Source: Chloroflexota bacterium (GTDB lineage: Bacteria > Chloroflexota > Anaerolineae > B4-G1). Taken from it: a DNA stretch of 12,900 nucleotides. Positions within the stretch are counted from its first letter, which is position 1. The number at the start of each line of letters is the position of its first letter. Positions 1-6,633 of this stretch are shown here, one piece after another. The notes beneath the pieces were generated by a model that saw nothing but the letters and a program-made list of their open reading frames with translations, ran no database searches and was not told the DNA's origin. The DNA is taken from NCBI GenBank assembly GCA_024232355.1, contig JAAEPW010000869.1:1-12900 (forward strand), in the 5' to 3' direction. A program made the position numbers and the translations under genes.

Positions 1-558
1 ATTATCCTTGATGTCGACAGTTACGGTGGAGAGGTGGCGGGTTGTTTTGACGCATGCGATGTGGTTATGGCGGCGCGACAGCAAAAACCCGTGTGGGCGA
101 TCTGCACAGAGTTTGCCTACAGCGCCGCATACGCGCTCGCCTCCCAGGCGGACCAGGTCATCATGCCGCGTACCGGCGGCGTTGGTTCGATCGGCGTTGT
201 CGTCATGCATGTCGACTTTTCCCAGGAGCTGGCGGCACGGGGTATCACCGTGACAATGATACACGCCGGAGCCCGCAAGATCGATGGCAATCCATATCAG
301 CCACTGCCAGACGATGTGCGCGAGACCATCCAGGAGGAAGTTGAGGCGACGCGGTTGTTGTTCGCACAAATTGTCGCCAGGGGCCGGAATCTCGATGTCG
401 AGGCGATTCTTGCCACCGAGGCCGACTGTTGCAGGGCGCAAGACGCGCTCGCCCTCGGGCTGGCCGATGCGGTGCTGTCTCCCGACGAGGCCGTTTCCGC
501 GTTTCGTCTGGCATTGGCGGACGACCCTGTTTCACTCCCTTTGCCGACAAATGGCTGA
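1..558 (+). CDS. Phage head maturation protease, S49 (SppA/protein C) family, 5' truncated
   Basis: The reading frame is open from base 1 and stops at TGA 556-558, so 185 C-terminal residues are present and the start lies outside the window. Fragment residues 4-10 read DVDSYGG, close to the DSPGG-type glycine loop of S49 peptidases. FAYSAAYALAS at 38-48 carries the probable nucleophile Ser41 in the usual SAAY context, and GARKIDGN at 90-97 carries the probable catalytic Lys93. Ser/Lys-dyad S49 enzymes in lambda-like phages cleave scaffold and portal proteins during prohead maturation, as lambda gpC does. The protein ends soon after the protease fold and lacks the scaffold-like C-terminal extension common in this family; a separate gene for that part follows 40 bases downstream. 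Family assignment is firm; the proteolytic targets are inferred from gene position. Confidence 0.9.
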   Translation: MILDVDSYGGEVAGCFDACDVVMAARQQKPVWAICTEFAYSAAYALASQADQVIMPRTGGVGSIGVVVMHVDFSQELAARGITVTMIHAGARKIDGNPYQPLPDDVRETIQEEVEATRLLFAQIVARGRNLDVEAILATEADCCRAQDALALGLADAVLSPDEAVSAFRLALADDPVSLPLPTNG

Positions 559-598
559 GGACTTTTAGACCAACCACCCAAAAGAGAGGACTATTTTC

Positions 599-1117
599 AT
601 GTCTGTTACCAAACAGCCTACGGGCAAGCTGACTGCCACCAAGGCAACTGCAGCAGAAGCCGCGAAAGCAGCAGAAGAAGCCGCCGCCGCCAAGGTCGCC
701 GAAGAAGCTATCGCGAAAGCAGCTGAGGAAGCCGCTACCAAGGCCGCCGAGGAAGCCGCCAGTGCGAAAGACGATGGCAACAACGGCGAAGCGCCGAATG
801 ACAGCGTCGGCGAAGAGGCCGCACGCGCGGACGAACGAAAGCGAATTACCGCCATCGTCCGTTCCACCGAGGCCGAAAACCGCCATGATCTGGCGATGTC
901 GCTGGCCCTGGACACCGATCTTGATGCGGGCAGTGCCATCAAGGTGCTTGCAAGCGCACCCGAACAGGCGGTTGCCGGCGGACTTGGCCCGGCCATGGCC
1001 GAAGTACTCAATCCCGATATCGGCAACGACAGCCAGGAAGCCGAAGAAGACATGGTCGTTGCGCAAATGACGGCTCAGACAAAATCCGCCCTCGGCCACA
1101 ATCCCTCTAACCAATAA
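599..1117 (+). CDS. Scaffold-like capsid assembly protein (Nu3-like)
   Basis: 172 residues with a purine-rich ribosome site (AGAGAGG) about 10 bases before ATG 599. Residues 19-57 are a low-complexity Ala/Glu/Lys stretch with repeated KAAEEA-type units and almost certainly form a long helix. After an acidic, Asn/Gly-containing linker, residues 74-124 (ARADERKRITAIVR onward, then a short ASAPEQ segment) resemble the C-terminal tail that many phage S49 proteases carry. In lambda the scaffold Nu3 is made from an internal start in gene C; here the equivalent seems to be an independent gene between protease and decoration protein. The role proposed is an internal scaffold for procapsid assembly, removed by the upstream protease. 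The assignment rests on composition, position and resemblance to protease tails, not on a catalytic motif. Confidence 0.65.
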   Translation: MSVTKQPTGKLTATKATAAEAAKAAEEAAAAKVAEEAIAKAAEEAATKAAEEAASAKDDGNNGEAPNDSVGEEAARADERKRITAIVRSTEAENRHDLAMSLALDTDLDAGSAIKVLASAPEQAVAGGLGPAMAEVLNPDIGNDSQEAEEDMVVAQMTAQTKSALGHNPSNQ

Positions 1118-1131
1118 AGGAACCCTGTAAA

Positions 1132-1512
1132 ATGGCTTTACGCGATCCAAAATATGGCAATGTTGACGCCTTCACCCCGGAGAACTTCATTGCCGGAGAT
1201 TTTCCCCGCCACACCGATACCGTAACCATCGCCTCGGGCGAGAACCTGACTGCGGGTTCTGTTCTTGGTGAAGTATCTGCCGATGGCAAGTTCAAACTTT
1301 CGGCCAGTGCCGCAGGCGATGGCTCCGAAGTACCGGTTGCCGTCCTGCAGACCGCCGTCGACGCCAGCGGCGGCGACAGGAAAGCCCCTGTCTGGTTTAC
1401 CGGCTGCCTTAACGAGGACGCCCTTGTCTTCGGCGCCGGCCACAACAAGGCCTCCGCCAAGCCGGGTCTGCGTGTCCGGTGCATTTTCCTTAAAACCCTT
1501 GTGGGAGCTTAA
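1132..1512 (+). CDS. Head decoration protein, lambda gpD-like
   Basis: 126 residues, with an AAGGA ribosome site about 10 bases before ATG 1132. After an N-terminal arm, the segment TVTIASGENLTAGSVLGEV (residues 30-48) is typical of the gpD/HDPD decoration protein family, followed by a run leading to PVAVLQTAVDASGGD and a C-terminal half with PVWFTGCLNEDALVFG. Family members trimerise on the capsid exterior and stabilise the expanded head against internal DNA pressure. The length is close to lambda gpD (about 110 residues), and the gene lies immediately upstream of the major capsid gene, the conserved D-E order. Five bases separate its stop from the next ATG. Confidence 0.88.
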   Translation: MALRDPKYGNVDAFTPENFIAGDFPRHTDTVTIASGENLTAGSVLGEVSADGKFKLSASAAGDGSEVPVAVLQTAVDASGGDRKAPVWFTGCLNEDALVFGAGHNKASAKPGLRVRCIFLKTLVGA

Positions 1513-1517
1513 TAACC

Positions 1518-2558
1518 ATGTCTATCAATGCATACGATACAGGCCGCCTGGAGCGTGTCATCGAAGGAATTGTCGCCTCCAACGCCGAGCCGGTCCAGTT
1601 TCTGGCCCGGACCTTCTTCTCCACGGTCTCACGCTCCGATTCCGAGGAGATTTTCTTCGACGTGGTCGACGGCAAGCCGCGTATCACACCGTTTGTCTCT
1701 CCCCTGGTGGAAGGCAAGGTTGTCGCCGGGCGCGGGTTCAGCACCAAGAGCTTCAAGCCCGCCTACCTCAAGGAAAAGCGGGTGATCCGTCCCCAGCAGG
1801 GTCTCAAGCGCCGCCCGGGTGAGCCGATCATGGGCTCCATGTCGCCCGAAAGCCGTATTCAGGCCGCCGTTTCTGAAAACCTGGCCGACATGCTTAAGAT
1901 GCTGAACCGCCGCTTCGAAGTGATGGCGACGGAAGTCCTGCTGACGGGCAAGCAGGTGGTCGCCGGCGAAGGTTACGCCACCCAGGAGGTGGATTTCCAG
2001 CGCAACGCCGGACACACGATAGCGCTTACCGGTGCCTCTCGTTGGGGGCAAAGCGGGGTTAGTCCCCTTGCCAATCTCAGGGAATGGGCGATCACGGTGC
2101 GGACGAGTTCAGGTTTGGCTCCGCGCACGGTGGTTATGGAAGACACGGCTTTCGAGGCGTTCCTGAAAGACCCGGAAGTGAAGGCCCTCTTTGATGTCCG
2201 TCGCGGCACCTCCATCAGCCTTTCGCTTGATCCCGTCGTCGCCGACGAAAAGGCCGTATTCCGCGGCAACATCGGCAGCTTCGATATCTGGACCTACAAC
2301 GACGTCTATGTGGATGACGACGGTGCTGACCAGACCCTGCTTCCCGCCGGCACGGTGTTGCTGGTGGCTCGCGAAGGCCTGGAAGGTGTGCGCCACCACG
2401 GCGCCATCCTTGACGAGGCCGCCGGTATTCGTCCGGTGGAATACTTCATCAAGTCCTGGTCGCAGGAAGACCCGCCGGTGCGCTACATGCTGCTCCAGTC
2501 TTCGGCCCTGGTGGTGCCGTACCGTGCTAACGCCAGTTTCTGTGCAACCGTATTGTAA
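1518..2558 (+). CDS. Major capsid protein, lambda gpE family
   Basis: 346 residues, close to the 341 of lambda gpE. A GGGAG ribosome site lies about 10 bases before ATG 1518. The N-terminal region runs from residue 1 through a VVDGKPRITPFVSPLVEGK stretch (about 49-67), followed by a Lys/Arg-rich segment that includes KEKRVIRP. The middle has an acidic helix (LADMLKMLNRRFEVMATEVL, about 121-140), and the C-terminal third has the EYFIKSWSQEDPPVRYML segment that is very characteristic of family E capsid proteins. It forms the HK97-fold icosahedral shell. Position after gpD and before the head completion genes agrees. No truncation or frameshift is seen. Confidence 0.93.
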   Translation: MSINAYDTGRLERVIEGIVASNAEPVQFLARTFFSTVSRSDSEEIFFDVVDGKPRITPFVSPLVEGKVVAGRGFSTKSFKPAYLKEKRVIRPQQGLKRRPGEPIMGSMSPESRIQAAVSENLADMLKMLNRRFEVMATEVLLTGKQVVAGEGYATQEVDFQRNAGHTIALTGASRWGQSGVSPLANLREWAITVRTSSGLAPRTVVMEDTAFEAFLKDPEVKALFDVRRGTSISLSLDPVVADEKAVFRGNIGSFDIWTYNDVYVDDDGADQTLLPAGTVLLVAREGLEGVRHHGAILDEAAGIRPVEYFIKSWSQEDPPVRYMLLQSSALVVPYRANASFCATVL

Positions 2559-2574
2559 GAAAGGAACACCACCC

Positions 2575-2820
2575 ATGAAACTCAAGGCAAACGTCATGGT
2601 TATCGCCGGTGAAAAGACATATTCTCCCGGTGAGACCTTCACAATCAATGATGACGAGGGCCAGAGCCTTGTCGAGCGCAAGCTGGCTTCGCGGGTTGAA
2701 AGGCCCGACCCAAAGACGAAGCCCGATGCCAGGGCGGAGGCTAAGGCTAAAGCTGAGGCGGCGGAAAATGACGGCAAGGGTGACGCCAAAGCCGATCCCT
2801 CCGCCGGGAAGGGCAATTGA
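2575..2820 (+). CDS. Small phage protein between capsid and head-tail joining genes, unknown function
   Basis: 81 residues from ATG 2575, preceded by AAAGGAA about 10 bases upstream. The frame is open much further upstream inside the capsid gene, but the ribosome site and gene spacing support this start. Residues 1-43 look folded (MVIAGEKTYSPGETFTIND and then a Leu/Val helix ending LASRVE). This resembles small phage proteins whose N-terminal half carries a Gly-x-x-Tyr-x-Pro-Gly pattern. Residues 44-81 are a Lys/Asp/Ala-rich disordered tail. It occupies the place of lambda FI, which assists DNA packaging, but I see no sequence basis for calling it FI. The stop overlaps the next start (TTGA), which suggests translational coupling. 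Confidence 0.7.
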   Translation: MKLKANVMVIAGEKTYSPGETFTINDDEGQSLVERKLASRVERPDPKTKPDARAEAKAKAEAAENDGKGDAKADPSAGKGN

Positions 2821-3134
2821 GTTTTGCCGATAATGCCGTAGAGGCACTTGGCGTCATTTACGACGAATTTGGCGTCGAGTGCCTCTATACGCCCAAAGGC
2901 GGGGCGGAGGTGAAGGTCAGGGTGATCGCAAGGCAGCCTGATGAAGTTGTCGGGTTTGGCGAAACCCGTATTAATACGCCGACTACGCTGTTTGAGGTCC
3001 GGGCGTCCGAAGTGGCTATGCCGCGTTCCGGCGATCTGCTCAACATCTCTGGTGTGGAGTATATCGTCCAGGGCGAGCCGCAACGCCGTGATACACGCCG
3101 GCTGGTCTGGACCCTCGATGTGAGACCTGCTTAA
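2817..3134 (+). CDS. Head-tail joining (stopper) protein, FII-like
   Basis: 105 residues starting at TTG 2817, which overlaps the upstream stop as TTGA. No ATG is available near the N-terminus, and the overlap gives efficient re-initiation. The sequence is beta-rich: LGVIYDEFGVECLYTP, then VKVRVIARQPDE, then the RASEVAMPRSGDLLNISG core and the C-terminal RRLVWTLDVRPA. This fits the small head-completion/joining family that includes lambda FII. Such proteins plug the portal exit and present the surface to which the finished tail docks. Size and position match. A weaker alternative is an unrelated small tail-completion protein. Confidence 0.72.
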   Translation: MSFADNAVEALGVIYDEFGVECLYTPKGGAEVKVRVIARQPDEVVGFGETRINTPTTLFEVRASEVAMPRSGDLLNISGVEYIVQGEPQRRDTRRLVWTLDVRPA

Positions 3135-3214
3135 ACTTTCAATCGGTGGTCGGGCGCGGATGTTGGATATTGCCAACAGGACTTTCGATGCCACGCCGCT
3201 CAAGGAGCTCATGT

Positions 3215-3778
3215 ATGATACAGGCTGTTATTGGCACTATCATAGTTGCCCTGACTGGACTGCTGGCTATCGTTGTCGGTGCCCTGTTCAACGCTCACCT
3301 GAACCGGCGTCAACTGGTCCTGGGACGACAAAGGAGGGCAGAGGCGATTTCTTGTGTTCTGGCCGCAGAATTGAACGCTCTGATAAAGGTGGGATCTGAT
3401 CGCCTCGGCTTCCTGTTTTGTGTTGCCGACGGTCAGATCGCAGAGACGTACCCACTGGAAATTCGCCTGCAAACGCCATCTCCAGTTGTGTTTAAACAGA
3501 ATACAGAGCATCTCGGATTGCTTGCGCCTGATGTGGCTGGTGATGTGGTGCGAGTATATGCAGACTGGAATCTTCTTGCTAACGTTATTGCTGTCGGCGC
3601 ATCCGGAGATAACAATCCGGAAACCGCCGTCAGACGTTGGCACGACTATTTGGCATTCCGCGAAAGCGCTCACAAGGTCATTAGGTCTCTTGGGCACACA
3701 CCGGCTGACGACATGCTTAATATTGACTTTGCCAATATGTTGGACGAACGAGTATGCCAACCTGATGGTTCGCCATGA
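3215..3778 (+). CDS. Single-pass membrane protein of unknown function, probable moron
   Basis: 187 residues from ATG 3215. An AAGGAG ribosome site (3202-3207) lies seven bases upstream, so this start is preferred over a longer in-frame option at 3146. Residues 5-25 are a hydrophobic membrane helix (VIGTIIVALTGLLAIVVGALF), followed by a basic NRRQLVLGRQRR stretch, suggesting an N-out/C-in orientation. The soluble part is mostly helical, with an EHLGLLAPDVAGDVVRVYADW segment seen in small bacterial membrane proteins of unknown function. It does not look like any virion component, and the coding sequence looks more A/T-rich and differently codon-biased than the flanking morphogenesis genes. It sits between head-joining and neck genes, a common place for cargo. 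A host-surface or superinfection role is possible but unproven. Its last four bases overlap the next gene. Confidence 0.7.
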   Translation: MIQAVIGTIIVALTGLLAIVVGALFNAHLNRRQLVLGRQRRAEAISCVLAAELNALIKVGSDRLGFLFCVADGQIAETYPLEIRLQTPSPVVFKQNTEHLGLLAPDVAGDVVRVYADWNLLANVIAVGASGDNNPETAVRRWHDYLAFRESAHKVIRSLGHTPADDMLNIDFANMLDERVCQPDGSP

Positions 3779-4416
3779 AACTCACCGCCACGGTCCAGCA
3801 CCACATCACGGCTGCAATGGATGAGGAGATGCGCCGCATAGACAAGGCCGTGGTTGGCGGCATCAAGGAAGCGGGGCGCGGTCTCAAGGGAGATTTGCGC
3901 AAGCAGGTGGTCTCATCCGGTCTGGGTACCAGGCTGGCCCGGACATGGCGCGACAGGGCTTATCCCAACAAGGGTCGCGACGCGGCGACGCTGGTCTGGT
4001 CAAAGGCCCCGCAGTTAATACGCATTTACGACAAGGGCGCGTTGATTAAAAGCGATAGCGGGTATTTTCTCGCCATCCCGACAGCTCAGGCGCCAAAATA
4101 TGCAGATGGCCGCAAAAAGATCAATCCAACGAATTTCCCGGAGCATCGCTACGGGCCGTTGCGCTTTGTTTATCGGCGCGGGCGTCCCTCTCTTCTGGTT
4201 GTGGATGGGGTGCGTATAAACAGGTCAGGACGGACGGGCCGCCGCGCCAAGGGCGGGATGTTTACCAAAACCGGCCGCATGAAACAGGGCATGACCACAG
4301 TGGTTATGTTCATTCTGGTACCCCGGGTGAAGATAAAAAAACGCCTGAATGTGGAACAGGCGATCAGCAAGTGGGAACGCAAGCTGCCGGGCCTGATCGA
4401 TAAACACATCAAATAA
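3775..4416 (+). CDS. DUF6441-like neck/tail completion protein
   Basis: 213 residues, starting at ATG 3775 in an ATGA overlap with the preceding stop; no strong ribosome site is visible, so coupled translation is likely. After a helical N-terminus (about 1-45), residues 50-85 contain the RLARTWRDRAYP, AATLVWSKAPQLIRIYDKG and SGYFLAIPTAQAPK blocks that I associate with DUF6441 proteins of alphaproteobacterial phages. The C-terminal half is basic and beta-rich and ends in an amphipathic helix. In lambda-like order this slot (between FII and U) belongs to gpZ, a tail completion protein. I infer an equivalent neck/tail role from position; the domain itself has no experimentally defined activity that I know of. 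Confidence 0.72.
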   Translation: MKLTATVQHHITAAMDEEMRRIDKAVVGGIKEAGRGLKGDLRKQVVSSGLGTRLARTWRDRAYPNKGRDAATLVWSKAPQLIRIYDKGALIKSDSGYFLAIPTAQAPKYADGRKKINPTNFPEHRYGPLRFVYRRGRPSLLVVDGVRINRSGRTGRRAKGGMFTKTGRMKQGMTTVVMFILVPRVKIKKRLNVEQAISKWERKLPGLIDKHIK

Positions 4417-4426
4417 GGACCGAACA

Positions 4427-4864
4427 TTGGCAAACAGTAAATCCGAACAGATTCTGGGAGCGATAAAGACGCTTCTGCATAGCGTGCGCCCGACCGGGGT
4501 AGTGCGTAACGCCGCTGTGCCAGAGAGCGTTCCCGATGGCGGCCTGATCGTGGTGCGCGATGGTGACCCGGGGGAGCCGGATATGGCGCTGGGCGGATTT
4601 GGCAATATTTACTACAGCCACGCCGTGGAGATAGAGGTTTACCTGGAAGAGGGTGACAACGCGGCCCGTGATGCGAGTTTCGATGAACTGGTGCAGGCGA
4701 TCGGCGGCGTGCTGGAGAGCGACCCAACGCTTGGCGGTCTTGCTTTTGGCATGACCTATGGCCGCCCTGAGATTGAAACGCAGGCGGTGAGCGGAGCCGC
4801 GGCCATCAAGGCCGGTGTGATCACGCTCATCGTCGAATACGCAACATCCAGCCCATTGGGCTAA
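4427..4864 (+). CDS. Tail terminator protein, gpU-like
   Basis: 145 residues starting at TTG 4427, with AAGGA at 4415-4419 seven bases upstream. There is no in-frame ATG until well inside the protein, so the rare TTG start is the best choice. The N-terminus is an amphipathic helix (SEQILGAIKTLLHSV), followed by a beta strand (DGGLIVVRDGDPGEP), a SHAVEIEVYLEEG strand, a long helix (SFDELVQAIGGVLES) and a final strand (GVITLIVEYAT). This helix/beta layout is that of gpU-type terminators, which cap the tail tube at its finished length and dock to the head. Position directly before the tube gene supports this. Family match is by pattern, not by an absolutely conserved motif. Confidence 0.75.
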   Translation: MANSKSEQILGAIKTLLHSVRPTGVVRNAAVPESVPDGGLIVVRDGDPGEPDMALGGFGNIYYSHAVEIEVYLEEGDNAARDASFDELVQAIGGVLESDPTLGGLAFGMTYGRPEIETQAVSGAAAIKAGVITLIVEYATSSPLG

Positions 4865-4883
4865 CAATAACGGAGAAAATATC

Positions 4884-5831
4884 ATGTCGAGAGCCTATGG
4901 ATCAAACGCTGCATTGCTGCTCAAACGAGAAGCCGCGTACGGCGTCAAGCCGTCCGGTAATTTTATCAATATGCCGTTCAACAGTGTCTCCCTGGGGTCC
5001 GAACAGAACCTGATTGCCGATCCTGTACTGGGCCAGGGGCGAGACCCAATGGCTCCCCTGCAGGATGTGATCAACGACGAGGGGGATATTACTGTTCCCG
5101 TGGACCCGCGTTATCTGGGCCTCTGGCTGACCGGTCTGTTTGGTAATCCTGCCAGCACCAATAATGCTGGCACGTTCTCTCACGTATTCGCCTCGGGTTC
5201 CGATATCATCCCCAGTTATTCCCTTGAAGTTTGCATGGCGCGGGTTCCAGCCTTCTTCATGCATACCGGCGTTGTTTTAAACTCCATTGCACTGGATTTT
5301 CAACGCTCGGGTGCCGCGGCTGCAACCATCAATGCCATTGCTCAGGGAGAGAGCCGCAACAACACCTCACAAGGGGGAACACCGACAACCCTGGCGTTCT
5401 CGCGCATTAGCCAGTTTCAGGGGTCCATCACCAAGGCAGGGCAACCGGTCGGCAACCTGACTTCCGGCTCGTTCACCTATTCCAACAACCTGGAAAAGAT
5501 AGAGACCATCCGCTCAGACGGATTGATTGAAGGTGCCGATCCCACGGTGGCAGCGCTCACAGGCAGCATTGATGTGCGCTTTGCCGATACCACCCTGATT
5601 GACGCCGCCTCCAGTGGTACGCCGGTTGATCTTGAATTTGGTTACACCATCGGCACATACAGCACCATGTTCAGCGCCCACGAGGTCTATCTGCCAAAGC
5701 CTAAACTTGCCGTTGACGGCCCCGGCGGCGTTCAAGCCAGCTTCGACTTCCAGGGTGCCAAAAACGCCGCTGCGGGGCGCATGCTGACAGTGACATTGGT
5801 CAACGATCTGGATGGGACGGTGTATGCATGA
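4884..5831 (+). CDS. Major tail tube protein (Phage_tube_2-like)
   Basis: 315 residues, with GGAG eight bases before ATG 4884. The N-terminal MSRAYGSNAALLLKREAAYG and the following NFINMPFNSVSLGSEQN are typical of long tail tube proteins of alphaproteobacterial siphophages. DPRYLGLWLTGLFGNP (about 74-89) is the other conserved region of the Phage_tube_2 type. The remainder is strongly beta-rich, with SGSFTYSNNLEKIETIRSDG and a C-terminal LTVTLVNDLDGT. The protein stacks as hexameric rings around the tape measure to form the DNA conduit. It is longer than lambda gpV (246 residues), consistent with the tube_2 type. Its TGA is embedded in an ATGA overlap with the chaperone gene. Confidence 0.88.
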   Translation: MSRAYGSNAALLLKREAAYGVKPSGNFINMPFNSVSLGSEQNLIADPVLGQGRDPMAPLQDVINDEGDITVPVDPRYLGLWLTGLFGNPASTNNAGTFSHVFASGSDIIPSYSLEVCMARVPAFFMHTGVVLNSIALDFQRSGAAAATINAIAQGESRNNTSQGGTPTTLAFSRISQFQGSITKAGQPVGNLTSGSFTYSNNLEKIETIRSDGLIEGADPTVAALTGSIDVRFADTTLIDAASSGTPVDLEFGYTIGTYSTMFSAHEVYLPKPKLAVDGPGGVQASFDFQGAKNAAAGRMLTVTLVNDLDGTVYA

Positions 5832-6361
5832 TCTCCCTCAAGCAAGAGACGGAGCCTTTTGACATCGAGCTTCCCTACGGCGTTGTCGTCTCAGTCAGGC
5901 CCCTGAAAACGACGGATATGGCGGCGATTCAGGCGACGGCACGTCAGCGTCTCGAGGCCATTGACGCACAGGTGCGCGAACGTATGGAGGCGGGATTGGG
6001 GCTGGGCGACCTGCCGGACCTTGCCGACGCCGATGAGCGTGAGGGGTTCCTGCAATGCCAGATTATTTACGAGATGGCATCGCGCCAAATTATCTCATGG
6101 AGCGGCATCGAGGACGATCCACCGCCCTCGCGTGACAACATTATCGCGGTGATGGATATCTATCCGGTGGGCGAGCATTTTCTGCAAAAGCTGACCTTCC
6201 GGCAGATGATGCTCAACGCAGCAAAAAACGCATCCGGGCCCTCAGCCTCTGGCACTTCAAGTCAGGCGGAGGGCCCGGATACTGCGAAGGGTGCCGGGAA
6301 GAAGGCGCGCCCTGCGCGCAAGGCGAAGCGGGCGCGGACGGCAAGCGCTGCACGTACGTAG
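5828..6361 (+). CDS. Tail assembly chaperone, short (G-type) product
   Basis: 177 residues, starting in the ATGA overlap with the tail tube gene. Residues 1-134 have a short beta N-terminus (FDIELPYGVVVSVRPL) and several helices (IQATARQRLEAIDAQVRERM, FLQCQIIYEMASRQIISW). This matches the proteins that precede the tape measure in lambda-like phages and coat it during tail assembly. After the slippery site at 6223-6229 the zero-frame continuation degenerates into a Lys/Arg/Ala-rich stretch (about 150-177) with no visible fold, as expected where the other frame is the constrained one. Most ribosomes should finish here; a minority would shift into the -1 frame to give the long product. Confidence 0.82.
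   Translation: MISLKQETEPFDIELPYGVVVSVRPLKTTDMAAIQATARQRLEAIDAQVRERMEAGLGLGDLPDLADADEREGFLQCQIIYEMASRQIISWSGIEDDPPPSRDNIIAVMDIYPVGEHFLQKLTFRQMMLNAAKNASGPSASGTSSQAEGPDTAKGAGKKARPARKAKRARTASAART
6223..6229 (+). other. Programmed -1 ribosomal frameshift site (A AAA AAC)
   Basis: The heptamer A AAA AAC lies in the correct phase of the chaperone frame (GCA AAA AAC, with AAA 6224-6226 and AAC 6227-6229), the classic X XXY YYZ arrangement. A one-base backward slip continues at CGC 6229-6231 in a frame open to 6633, while the zero frame stops at 6361. The -1 frame is blocked upstream by TGA 6133-6135, so only a shift in this region gives the fusion. Lambda uses GGGAAAG in the same gene position. GC-rich sequence downstream could form a stimulatory structure, but I did not fold it. 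Confidence 0.82.
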
Positions 6362-6633
6362 AGCACGCGGCGCAGACGCCGGAAGAACACCAGGCATGGG
6401 ATGTGCTGATAGCTTCACTCGGTCAATTGCGTCTGGCTTCGTCCGGTCATGTGGTTGGCATTGACATGCGCGCCGCCCTGAGCATTGCCGATGCCAGAGG
6501 GTTTGACATGTGTGTCATCTCTGAACTCCTGAGTGCGGCGGAAGCCGGATTGATTGAGGCAAGACAGGCAGACAACAAGGACTTGAGCCATGGGGAAAAC
6601 CAGACACGACTACTCGATACGTCTTTCGGTTGA
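6229..6633 (+). CDS. -1 frameshift extension of the tail assembly chaperone (GT-type C-terminal domain)
   Basis: Read in the -1 frame after the slip, the fused protein is 134 + 134 = 268 residues. The extension opens with RIRALSLWHFKSGGGPGY and contains four cysteines, C153, C156, C163 and C175 (CX2C-X6-C-X11-C), which look like a small zinc-binding knuckle. After about residue 180 come helical segments (PEEHQAWDVLIASLGQLRL, then MRAALSIADARGFDMCVISELLSAAEAGLIEA). A GTG at 6403 could start the frame, but it has no good ribosome site and would discard the Cys cluster. In lambda the T domain of gpGT recruits the tail tube protein to the tape measure complex, and the same role is inferred here. 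The end overlaps the tape measure gene by 44 bases. Confidence 0.78.
   Translation, partial: RIRALSLWHFKSGGGPGYCEGCREEGAPCAQGEAGADGKRCTYVEHAAQTPEEHQAWDVLIASLGQLRLASSGHVVGIDMRAALSIADARGFDMCVISELLSAAEAGLIEARQADNKDLSHGENQTRLLDTSFG

Noticed and set aside
2109..3212. Minus-strand open frame of 367 residues opposite the capsid and joining genes
   Set aside because: Entirely antisense to recognised head genes, with no recognisable domain and no minus-strand promoter or neighbours.
3160..3399. Alternative + strand frame of 79 residues overlapping the membrane protein gene
   Set aside because: It has no ribosome site, its translation after the first 16 residues lacks any folded pattern, and it overlaps the better-supported frame. 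The first residues (MLDIANRTFDATPLKE) could be a remnant of an older gene, but this is too short to claim.
6403..6633. Independent 76-residue gene starting at GTG 6403
   Set aside because: There is no convincing ribosome site, and the frame is open upstream through the slippery heptamer; reading it as the frameshift extension explains the sequence better.
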